NCBI GenBank assembly: GCA_040357565.1
Contig: JBDODJ010000019.1
Origin: Cercozoa sp. M6MM
Taxonomy: Eukaryota > Endomyxa: Ascetosporea
Direction: 5' to 3' (one strand)
Length of the DNA stretch: 64,000 bases
The position numbers were made by a program, and so were the translations under genes. The notes under the pieces are model-generated. The model did not search any database and had not been told where the DNA came from. It saw only the letters and a list, made by a program, of their open reading frames with translations. This document shows positions 1 to 10,422 of the stretch, piece after piece (the first letter of the stretch is position 1; each line of letters begins with the position of its first letter).

Positions 1-139
1 CCCCCCCCGCGACTGTCGTTGCAGCTGAGATCGCCGAGTTCACTCGTGATCCCGAAGGTTGGTGCCAAAGGCATAATGGCGTGCTTCCAGTACTGCTTAT
101 TTGGCACGACGAAGCGTCTGCTGCATCGAAGGACAAGGA

Positions 140-1545
140 GCGTTTCTTCTGGGGCAATGGTCATTGATTTTCGTATTTGTGCACGTCAGTAACGATAGCG
201 GATCATGACAGAGAATGTCGCCTCGCACCGCTTGAAGACACAAGGTGCATCTGTGATGTTTTCGAGTTTCATTACAGCTGCCATGGGCACTGTTCGACTT
301 CTGGATGGCGTTCCCGCACACAGACGACCTGTTCCCGGTTCATTCAGTTGCTTTCTTCTTTTCTGCTTCACTTCTCCCTTCAGAACCTCTTCCGAACGCA
401 AGATATCAGTATGTGGAGGGTTCCTCCTCCTTATTGATTCAAATTGGTGGTGACAATTACTTCCGGAACGATATCTTTTTATCGCAAGTTCGATACGCCA
501 ACGGTACTCCGTCCGAAGTTCCCCTTCGCTTCATTTTTCAACTTTCTTGCTGTAGCCATCATTCGCGCTAACTTTCCGCCCATTCTTAAGAGCGGGAAAG
601 TGTACCAAGTTCACCCTGTCTTCATGTTTGATCATTCTCCGGTCCACAAGACCACCTCAGAGAAGTGGCCGAACACTGCGCACATCATCCGCAGTGACGG
701 CGGCAAGAATCAACCGAAGTACCCGCCGCAACTTGTGACTACTGAAGCCGGGCTTCAAAGTACTGCTGCTCTTCTTTGCCAGTCAGTTCAGCTCTCTCCG
801 CGCAGCGACGTTGCGGTTCTTCAATCCAATGACGGGCGTGACGTACGGCTTGGACACGATCGCTCAACAGCTCAAGGTGCTGTTCCCGACAAGGTGCCGT
901 CGGCTTGACTTCGCAACGGTCAGCACGCTACGAAGAAGCTTGTCTGCAAACTTCCCAAGCATCTTCAAGAACGAGACACGACTTGACGATCTTGCGAAGT
1001 CTTTAAACGTCACAGTGCTGTGGCTTCCGAAGTTTCACTGCGACCTCAATGGTATTGAGTTCTTCTGGGCTTATGTGAAGAGCAAGCTCAGGAGGTCTTC
1101 GGAGGTGAAGGGTGATTCCGGACTCGCTGCCTTCCGAAGACGATGTGCCAAAGTCGTGGAGAGCGTCCCACTGGTACTTTCTCCGCGTCTCATCACTCTC
1201 TATCCACGCTTCCTTGATAGCATACGATTTGCCGGATGCTACGGCACGTGGTTGAGGTGGAAATGGTCTATCTCGGCGGCGCCAGCGACTCGCACGAGGC
1301 AACTCGAGCTGTGAAACGCCGCCGGAACCAGGTCAACAAGTCTCACGGAGTTCAGCCGGGCTCCTACCTGTTCACCAAGGTTCCTGGGCGCGAAGAAACC
1401 GAGAGGAACGACGAGTTCGAGAAGGAATTCAAACGACAAGTGACGTCGCTCGTTGCAGACGTCGAGCAAGCCATGAGAAACAGCCAGGCCGAGCACGAAA
1501 AGCGCCTAAGAGCGCTTGCACCACTAGGTTTCCGCCGTTACTAGG
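140..1545 (+). mobile_element. Decayed DDE (Tc1/mariner/IS630-like) transposase
   Basis: This is a remnant of a DDE-superfamily transposase, an enzyme that cuts and pastes a DNA transposon. The reading frame changes several times. Near 205-300 one frame reads LKTQGASVMFSSFITA, resembling the usual early 'SIMVSDF' block. At about 620-720 a second frame carries FMFDHSPVHK followed by GGKNQP, matching the D-N-S-x-x-H and GGKQP blocks around a catalytic Asp. At 1030-1090 a third frame carries LPKFHCDLNGIEFFW, the block with the last catalytic acid. A fourth frame (about 1236-1544) closes with a charged C-terminus ending at a TAG. One shift, near 331-383, could be an intron; the others look like frameshifts. 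No terminal inverted repeats were found, and the left end may lie outside the window. I call it a broken copy. Confidence 0.6.
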
Positions 1546-2362
1546 TGTTCTAACTAGAATTAGTCCGTAATTAGTGGTTTATAGCTCCTTATGTCGACTT
1601 TTGAAACTCGACCGACAGTGACGCATGAATTTCAATTCCATTGAATTTCGTCAAAACTTTGTGTCTCCATAGTGGCCCAAACTTCACTAAGTCTAGTTTT
1701 TAGTACATTTGGATCACTTGGTGTGCGGGCTACTCTAATAGCAGTCGTTTCGGGCTCTTTTGTCGCCAATCGGCCAACTTCACTGCATTTAGCTGTAAGG
1801 TCGAGTCGAGTCTGGAAAGGAAAGGTATTGAAGACAAATATAAATAAAGAAGTAAAACGTCAGTTACAATTAGAATGGCGTCGATGCCAGATTAGAGGAC
1901 AAAAGGTCGAAAGCTCGAAGGCTTGTTGATGGCAATTAAAAAAGAACAGCCAAGCACATTTGACATCCGCGCTGACGAGTAGTCATATGACAACTTGACT
2001 GGTTGAGAAACGCTATGCCGTAACATTTACGTTTAAGTGGACGATTTTGACGTGATTCGCTGATCTCCTGATAAAGCAAGCAATCGCCACGCAGATTCAG
2101 GACGAAATTTATCCTCTTTCCTCTCGTCTACTCTGAAAAAAAAACTCAGCGGCCGCCTGGCGCGACTGAACTTCGAAATTCCGTTGGTTCTTCGGCTGTC
2201 TCACTTTTTGAGCCTTCTTCAGTTCTATGCGGCAGAGGAACAATGGCATCACTTGCTGCGAAGAAGGGTGCGACTAAGTTAGTTCAGTCTACGCTAGTAC
2301 AATAAAAGGGAAAACGACGGAATTCGAACCGAACACCGAACACGCACGCCAACGCGGTACGG
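1546..2362. other. Gene-free stretch
   Basis: This holds the tail of the transposon remnant and the 3' flank of the downstream minus-strand hydrolase. The one open frame (1672-1929) shows no recognisable motif. Nothing else is supportable. Confidence 0.5.
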
Positions 2363-2813
2363 TTAAGTACGGTCACCGAACCAACTACAGGGCTTGCGGT
2401 CGTCGCCCCACCAGCCGTCGTTGTTGCGACAGGTACCATCGGCGTGGTTAACGTCGAGCAGCGCGTAGTCTTCCTCTGTGCAAGTACGCATGGTTGTATT
2501 AGGGAGTATCGGAAGACATATGATAGCGATACGGTAGCCCGACCGCCACCGCTCGTCTCCTGGCGAGTAGCGCTCGTTGCTCCAGTCGTCATGGTGACCC
2601 GGTTTGTTTAGAAAGTCGCATCCGATCAGAGGCACTGTCAGGTGCGATCGCGAATAAAAGTACCCTGAGTCAAACACAGCAAATGGGTACCAATGCCATC
2701 GTTGGGTTTCGCAGTGCCGCTCATCGACGCGATCAGTTTGAGACCGGGTGCGTACACCGTGTTGAGTCCACTTGAGGACACGCCGCACATGCCTGCAAGC
2801 GTCCATTATTAAC

Positions 2814-2863
<50 letters not shown>

Positions 2864-4908
2864 TGAACACACAGAGATAAACAGATACCGCCAACGGCAG
2901 TGCGAGCAATGATGCCATTGAGTGTCTCAATGTCGGGCCACTCCGGGTGACACGTCTGGTAGCCATAGTTCGGCACGCGGTCGGACTTGTCGCAGTAGTT
3001 CATCAACTCGGCCACCCTGTGCATCGAGAGGTATCTCAAAGTCCAACAAAATGAAGCAATAAACACTAGGCAATAAACACTGGGCAATAAACATTAGGCA
3101 ATAAACACTCGGGAGGAAAAACGGAAAAGTACTTGCGAACAGCCGGGTCAAAGAAGCCACTGTCATCGCCGCACAGTTCGTACAGCCACTCGACTACGTC
3201 GCTGCCATGACTCGGTCCTTGCACGGCATACCACGTGACGGAACCGTCTTGAGCAAACGAGCATCTGGCAACCAACACGACTTTGCTTACTTACTGAACA
3301 AGCTTTTGCTTGCAGGGAAAGCGAACAACGCACCGACCAGACTTGAGTGCAGCAGCGATGGCCAGATTGCCCATCGAATGCGCGAACACAATCACGTCTT
3401 TCGCCACTCCACCGCGACGCTCGCCCGTCAGTGCCTCGCAAGTCGCCATCTCGAGGTCCTTCGTGTCCCAGCCCGAATGAATCGAGTCTGCAGAACGAAT
3501 TTATTGAGATGGATGGTCAAAATGAAAAGATGTGTGGGAGGAGTAGGGGTACCTGTGTTCAAAAACACGTGTTGCGAACACTGCGGCGTGTGCTTATGCA
3601 CCTTGCCTGCGATTCGGGAACACACCCAGTTTCATGAAAATCACAAAAAAAAAAAGATAAGTTGGAGCAAAGAAACTACCCCAGTAATCCTTAAACGAGC
3701 CATGTTGCACCGGATCGAACGAGCGCTGGCGATTGCCAGCACCATGAATGAACACGCAGCGTTTCTGGTTTTCGGTCTGTGATCAACAAACCAAATTCAG
3801 TGAAGAAACCAGAGTGGACGAATACGAGGCGAACAACCTTGTCAATCGGCATCCAGAAGGGTCTGCAAAAACAAAACAATTAAACAAATCGTTCAGACGG
3901 AGCAAACAACGGAACTGGGGCACCTCGTTGGTGGCACAGACACCGATTGCAGGAAACTATCGAAAGCGGCGTTTTGAGTGGAAATTGCGGCGCTGCTGCC
4001 AGTTAGAAGAGCAACGTCGCCGTTGGATTCGAAATAGATTTCGAGCCACTGTGCCACAAGCTTGTGCAGATGCAGAACCTTCTCGGAATCCTCTGCGAAA
4101 GTTTGCCGCTTCTTCCAGCACAGAAGCACCCACTCCTGCGAGGCCGCATTCAGCGCAGTCACTTTGTCGCACTGTTGGACACGCTCATCCGTCAAAAGAC
4201 GGTTCTCAAACAGTTGCTGCGCCAGATCCGTGTCACTGCGGAACTTGGTCTGCAAGCAAGTGCAAACGTCACACAAAAGGAAACTGAACACGAAAGGTAC
4301 CAAGGAAATCTCGTGCAGCATCGTGGCGATCGAGACGCCCAGTTCGTTCGACACGCGTGACACTCGCGACAATGCCTTCAATGTCGGTGCCTACAAACAT
4401 GCTCGAGTACAGGTACATAGTCCAGCTGTTGTTCCGATCAAACTACCATTGGCATCAACAAGTCATGGGCAGCAACGTCGCCTACAAACAACGAATCCTC
4501 ATGTGCATCACTCATTGCATCAGTCTCAAGCAGTGTTTTACCTGTCGAATCAACACGAGCACCGACGGTTTGGATAACGTCTGGCACATTCAGCGTCTCT
4601 CTTGCCTGTGCAAAACAATATTGACATCGCTTCTGCCTTTTGCGAGAGTACGGTCGTGGTACAAAATCGCTGAGAGAAGCCTTGGCCAACAAGGCGCCGC
4701 TATCGAAGAACTCGGCTTCGCCCGCGAACACTTCCGAATACTGCACACCAAGCCACACACACACCAACGATTGCAGTTCACACGAAGTTCTTTAGTGCGA
4801 GAAACGCACTTCAAACCCGTCCTCGTCGGCAAAGTCGCGGACCACGCCGCGGAAGGGAATTATTAGAGCATGGACGCTTGTAACAAGCGCAAGCAACAGC
4901 AGCTTCAT
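2363..4908 (-). CDS. Secreted alpha/beta hydrolase with helical N-terminal region
   Basis: The start at 4908 opens a signal peptide (MKLLLLALVTSVHA). About ten GT-AG introns of 46-100 nt separate the exons. The N-terminal half is a helical region I do not recognise. The hydrolase core then follows: a first strand with VFIHGAGNR (near 3740), a YWGKVHKHTPQC segment, and the nucleophile elbow AHSMGN (near 3375) with the catalytic Ser. After it come WYAVQGPSHGSD, a late GIVPLIGCDF segment and DVNHADGT, which may supply the His. The protein ends in CSWFGDRT at a TAA at 2363. The many Cys and the signal peptide suggest an extracellular or vacuolar esterase or lipase, but the substrate cannot be told. 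It is divergent from the lysine gene across about 475 bp. One intron holds a (CA)n tract. Confidence 0.75.
2813..2861. repeat. (CA)n microsatellite in hydrolase intron
   Basis: A pure CA dinucleotide run of about 48 nt lies in an intron of the hydrolase gene, close to the acceptor. Confidence 0.95.
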
Positions 4909-5383
4909 TCGGCTGCGTCGGCTAAACACACAAACACAGGCAAAATCGAGTGCGGAGACATCGCACAATCGCGCAGAAAACTCTCGAAACCAAAACGCAG
5001 AACGATCACTCCAACCTGACAAGAGTAATGATCGAAACAGCCCCAATTTCTAGAAAACACACACAGACAGCGATTGATGCACTCACGCCCACGATCAGCC
5101 TCAATCAAATCACAAGACAAAAAACTCATCGAGCCCCCACGTCAGTGCAGAACCGAATAAACTGCATAAAACTGTTTCGAGCGTACCCCAACGTTCTGTT
5201 AAGGACCGTAGGCACGTTAGAAAGAGTCAAAGCACGTTTCAGAATCGCTTTGCTTAGTGGCTACGCTGACAGGGTATTTTATTAAACAACCCGTAGCCAG
5301 ATCTTTAGTGGTCGACCAGCCGCCAGGACATTCTTTGCTTTTGTGTTTTGAAAGTGCTAGTGTAGCAATATCGTAGTATAGCA
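4909..5383. promoter_or_regulatory. Shared divergent promoter region
   Basis: This 475-bp interval separates the start codons of the hydrolase (-) and the saccharopine dehydrogenase (+). It must hold both promoters. No specific element was recognised. An open frame inside it shows no motif and is probably chance. Confidence 0.4.
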
Positions 5384-7652
5384 ATGTCGCAGGTGCTCGT
5401 TCTAGGCTGTGGATTGGTAGGATTCGCACTTCATCTTCCGATTCTCCAAGATTGAACTTTCTTCCGGGTGGATTCTCGTCGCACTTCTTTGCAGGTGTCG
5501 CCGCCGCTGGTGCAGTACTTGACTGCCCACGGTCACACTGTGACTGGTACAAAAGAATGATACTCATCCATTCTTGCCAAGGAGGAGTTGCATGCGTGTG
5601 CAGTGGCCACGCGCAACATTGAGTCGGAGCGTGCCAAGGCCATCCGCGCACGTATCGAGAAGAACGGGCATACCGGTACACTAGACGCAAATGAACTGAC
5701 AGCACAAAAAGTGCCTTTTAATGTCACAGATAAGCTGAAGTTCGCTGTCTTTGATGCCACAACTGATGATGCCACGGTTCGTTGCCTTTTGATTGTATTG
5801 CTCTCTGCCGTGAATGCAAGTGTGAATGCAACTTGATGCTGTAGGCCCGTTTGAACGAGCTGGTGCCGTCGAGCGACTTGGTTGTCTCGTTGCTGCCGTA
5901 TATCTACCACTGCATGGCTGCACGCGTTGCTTTGGTAGTGTTGATTCGTTTATTTCTTGTACGAGTCTGTAATTTGGGAGAAACGCAAGTTCGTTGTTGC
6001 TGCTGATAGGCGCATGAGAAGCACTTTTGCACGTCGTCCTACATCTCGGGTAACCTTTTTTTGGCTGAGTTAGTCTGTCCTGGTACTGTGTTATGGGTTT
6101 GCAGACGAGATGGCGCAGATGGACGCCGACGTCAAGTCCAAGGGCCTCGTGTTCCTCAACGAGTGCGGTAAAAAGGACTCGAGATTAAATCAGACATGTA
6201 GTTGCTATATTCTGTTGTCAGGTGTCGACCCTGGCCTCGACCACATGAGTGCCATGTCGGTGATCGACAAGGTGCACGAGGAGGGCGGCAAGGTCGTTGG
6301 CTTCTACTCCATCTGCGGTGGCCTGCCGGCACCGGACTGCAACGACAATCCGCTCGGCTACAAGCTGTCATGGGCTCCGCGTGGAGTTCTGCTTGCTTCA
6401 GTAACATTGTTCACGCTCTTTTTCGCTGCTTCTTTTATGTTGCAAACGTAGAGAAACGGCGCGACGTACTTGGAGCACGATCGGTATCGATAAAGTGAAT
6501 CGAAAGATGACGGTTTTCGAGGGTTGTTTTGTGACTTAGTGAGACCACGATCCAGCCTGGCCGTCTGTTCGACGCTGAGAACGTGCGATTCGACCAGGTG
6601 CAAGACATGGCTCTCGAGTGGTACATGAACCGCAACAGCGTGCCGTACCAAGCGCACTACGGCATTCCCGAGGCTCGCACCGTCGTTCGTGGCACCTACC
6701 GTTTCCAGGGTAGCGACTTGTTTTATTCAAACAAGGTTGTTTGCTAGTGAACAAGCTTGCTGCCTGAGCAGGTTGGTGCCAGACGCTGCGCAAGTTCGGC
6801 GATCTGAAGCTTACGTCGCTGGACACGCTACCCTTGTATCTAAAACAAGTTTGTTTGTTGCATTTCAGACAAGCATGGTTTTGGTAGCACTCAAGACATG
6901 TCCTACATGGACGCTCTTGCTCTGCTCTGGGAGTGTGAGGTAGTTTTTTTTTTTTTTGTATTCTCGCCGTTGACCCGATCACGAACAAGTTTGTTTCTGA
7001 AATAAATAGAACCCGGTGGAGTATGCCAAGTCGCAGGTCGAGACGAGCGTGTTTGAGACGCTCGAGTGGCTTGGTCTCTTTGATAATGAGGTATCTCTAA
7101 GCTTCAAGATTTTTGAGTCGTGTTGCTTAGCTCCGACAAAGTTGAATTGGGTTGAGTTGCTTTGAGTGCTTTATTTCGAGTTGCGTGCAGCGCAAAGTGC
7201 CGGCAGGCGTCGACAAGGCGCTCGATCTCGTCTGCACACTCATGTTGGTACTGTGCTTACGGTTAGTTTGTTCCGCTGGTGTTAAATATACGCATATTTG
7301 GGAGCAGGAGAAGATGCAGTACAAGGAGGGCGAACGCGACATGATCGCGTACTTCTTTATTTAGCTTTTGCTGTTAATCTATAACAAGAGTGCTGCAACA
7401 GCATGAAGCACACGTTCGAAGTGGAACGCGCCGATAACACACGCGAACTCATCTTCTCCGAGCTTGTGGTATCCTTGCTGTCTTTTCCTTGCTGTCTTTC
7501 CTCTTCTTTTTATTTTCTATCAATCCTCCCCTGGTAGTGTAAGGGCGAGCAGCACAAGGGCGGCGACAGTGCCATGGCGCGCACCGTCACTCTGCCACTC
7601 GGCGTTGCCATCCGTCTCATTCTGGAGTACTGTTGAAACTTTGCTTTGTGTT

Positions 7653-7705
<53 letters not shown>

Positions 7706-9932
7706 CGAACTCTGGTCTATCTCTGCCACACACAGAGGCAAGATCGAAGGACACGGCGTGGTGCGACCCACAAAGAAGGAGTTCTACCGTAAGTCTTTGT
7801 TTTATTCCAATTCTCCAACCCGTCTCACGTGAGTTTTCGCCATTAGAACCGATCCTGGCGGAGATGTCGAACGAGTTCGGCGTCACTTTTGTCGAAACGT
7901 ACGTTGCTTGCTACGATGAGTCCTTTTGAATTATGCGCTAGCTCCGTTCTTTCCTGCAGCAAGGAGGAGAAGACGCACTTGTGGCTTCGTGCCGAGATTA
8001 AGCCTGGCGAGGAGTATCTTCAGTTCTTCTCTTCCTTCTCCAGTTTTTCTCTTCCTTCTCCAGTTTTTCTCTTCCTTTCTCCGGATCTGTTTCAGTATTA
8101 ATCATCCATTTTTTTTTTTTTGTTCCTAACAGGCGAACGATTCTGCCGCCGGCGCAGTTGAAGAAGCTCATCGGTGATGGCGCTGATTTCCGCGTCACGG
8201 TTGAAGAATCTGCCGTAACTCTCATTTTTTATTTTTTACTCTTCCGCGCGAACGGACAATAGAGTTTGATTGGTTCAGCAATGTGCGTTCAAGAAGGAGG
8301 AATACGCAGGCTTTGACATCGTAGCGTGCTTTGTGCAGTGTAAAATGAAGTGACATTATGCTTTCGCAGGTTCCGGCAGGTTCGTGGAAGAAGGCTCCGG
8401 CCAATGCTTTCATCTTGGGACTGAAGGAACTGCCTGTATGCTGTCTCTTTGACTGGCTGGACGATTTTATTTGAATGCAAATGATGCAGGAGGGCGAGGA
8501 GTCCGATTTGTTGCACCGTCATGTGTTCTTTGCGCACTGCTTCAAGCATCAGCCAGCTGTACATAGCGTTCTCCTGACGATATAGTTGTTTGCCTGTTGT
8601 GACTTGAAGTTGTTTTCCAGTGGCGTGAGGTGTTGATGCGCTTCGCTGACTTGCGCGACGTACTTCTGCTTGTGTAAATGGTATCTACGGAAACTCACAC
8701 GAAATATTTTCGCAGAAGAAGACGCCGCGTGGTCAACTGTACGATCTCGAGTTCTTGACGGACGCGCAAGGCCGCCGTGTTGCAGCTTTCGGTCGGTACG
8801 CGTGTTTTGTAACTGTACCTGTCAAGTTTTGCTTAGGTTGCTTTTCATTTTTAGTATGGCCGGTATCACTGGAATGGCTGTCGGCATTCTCGCTTGGTGC
8901 GCGCGTCAGAAGGGCGAAGTCTTGGGCGCCTTGTCGCCTTGGCAGAACGAAGGTGTGTCAACTTTGTTGCCTTGTTCTCCGGTCATTTCGGTGCTGTTCT
9001 CAGAGGCGATGGTCGCTCATCTCAAGCGCGAACTGGAGTCAGTGCGTTGACGTTTTCCAGAACAGCTAAGTGTGTTGATTGAGTGTACATACAGGTCGGC
9101 AAGAAGCCGACGACGATTGTGATCGGAGCGCTGGGTCGCTGCGGTCAGGGTGCGCTGCACACGGCCAAGTTGGCTGGCCTCGATGTCACTCCGTGGGACA
9201 TCGCAGAGACTAAGGAACGTCCGGAAGGCCAGTTTGAGGAACTGCTGCAGCATGACATCTTCCTCAACGCCATCTTGCTGCCGCCTGGAGTCAAGTTGGC
9301 GCCGTTCCTCACCATGGAGATGCTCGAAGCCTCTTCTGACAAGGTTTGCGACTCTCCTTGCTCTTGCGTGTGTTCGAGATTTGTGACTTACTTCAAAAAC
9401 AACAGAAGCTTTCGGTCATGTGCGATGTGAGCTGCGATGCTGGCAACCCGAACAACCCTGTGCCTGTCTACCAGACTGTATGCTGTCTTTTCTCCTGTGT
9501 ATTTTTGGTGTTGTGCTGTGCCTGATGTTTGCATGCCGTGTTTGAAGGAAACGACGCTGTTTGATCCGGTGCGTCGTGTGTCTGGTGACCTTGACGTTGT
9601 TGCCATCGATCATCTGCCCTCGTTGCTGCCTCGCGTACGTTGTTTCTCTATCTTTTTATTGCTCTATTCGTGAGAGCTTTCGTTTTTTTTATTTTGTTGC
9701 TTTGAACAGGAGGCGTCGGAGCAGTTCGCCGAGGACCTGCTGCCGACGCTGCAGCAGTTGCGTGCACTCGACACTCAGAGCAACACTGTAACTCTACCCT
9801 CGTTCCTACCAGTCTCATTCGTCTTTGTTCCTTTCATGGTGCTGTTTCTCTTGACAGGAGGAGACGCCATGGACGCGCGCCCACGGCTTGTTCTTGCGCA
9901 ACTTTGCCGAAGCTGCCGCCTCTGAGGAATGA
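5384..9932 (+). CDS. Bifunctional saccharopine dehydrogenase (LYS9-type fused to LYS1-type)
   Basis: One spliced reading frame joins two enzymes that act on saccharopine in the alpha-aminoadipate route of lysine metabolism. The N-terminal half is the L-glutamate-forming type (LYS9-like). It starts MSQVLVLGCGLV (a Rossmann nucleotide loop) and continues with VVSLLPYIYH, NECGVDPGLDHMSAM and SICGGLPAPDCNDNPLGYK, ending near GVVRPTKKEFYQPIL at about 7860. The C-terminal half is the L-lysine-forming type (LYS1-like). It reads THLWLRAEIKPGE, ILPPAQLKKLI, ILGLKELP, VFFAHCFKHQ, GQLYDLEFLTDAQGRRVAAF, VIGALGRCGQGA and DVSCDAGNPNNPVPVY, and stops at 9930. In animal AASS the first half is the lysine-ketoglutarate reductase, so the order here is the reverse. 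Introns are about 50-110 nt, and one holds a (CA)n tract. Family calls are strong; single exon ends are less certain. Confidence 0.9.
7654..7701. repeat. (CA)n microsatellite in lysine-gene intron
   Basis: A CA run of about 47 nt lies within an intron of the saccharopine dehydrogenase gene. Confidence 0.95.
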
Positions 9933-10422
9933 AAATCTTTCGCGTCGCCTTCTGCATCATTTATACCTTCGTAGGTATATATGTGGCATGCCACTTTCGT
10001 TATCTGCGCTACGCTAACCGTAAGTAAAAGGGTGGCGAATTCACCGCACACACCGCACGACGCCGAGTTGAGGAAATGCCAACGTAAATTTAACGTAAAG
10101 AAGGCAAGACGGGCGAATTCGATACGATATGACACGAACAGACCCAGAAACACGAGACATGGCGGTACGGAAGACAGATCTCCTGGGATGAAGACGTCAA
10201 ATCGGGGAGTTGTGCAACGTAGCTAATGGAACCGAAAATGCGGCTGAGCCAACCCCGAATTGGCATAAGGTCGCGCACGTGCTTGCGTCGGGTGTGTCAC
10301 GAGTAGTATCGGAAATGTCGAAACTCGCATTCTGCGCGCCGCGTTTGGATTCCCTTAGGTCCGTCTCTAAGACTTCTTGGCGCATAGTCAGCTTGGCGAC
10401 ACAAAGGACCCCGGACCAAAGG
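9933..10422. other. Intergenic stretch
   Basis: This is the 3' flank of the saccharopine dehydrogenase and the promoter and 5' leader of the next gene, on the same strand. A frame open upstream of 10423 is dropped because the signal peptide starts at 10423. Confidence 0.4.

Noticed and set aside
1672-1929. 85-codon plus-strand frame after the transposase
   Set aside because: It lacks motifs and protein-like codon use.
2813-2861. Val/Cys or Thr/His repeat 'proteins' read from CA/GT tracts
   Set aside because: They are translations of microsatellites in introns, also seen at 7654, 18141 and 52961.
3207-3782. 191-codon open frame on the plus strand
   Set aside because: It lies opposite spliced exons of the hydrolase, which carry real motifs (HSMG, HGAGNR). 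It is antisense shadow.
4950-5285. 111-codon open frame in the hydrolase/lysine promoter region
   Set aside because: It has no domain, signal or conserved motif, and it sits wholly in a divergent intergenic region. Chance is likely.
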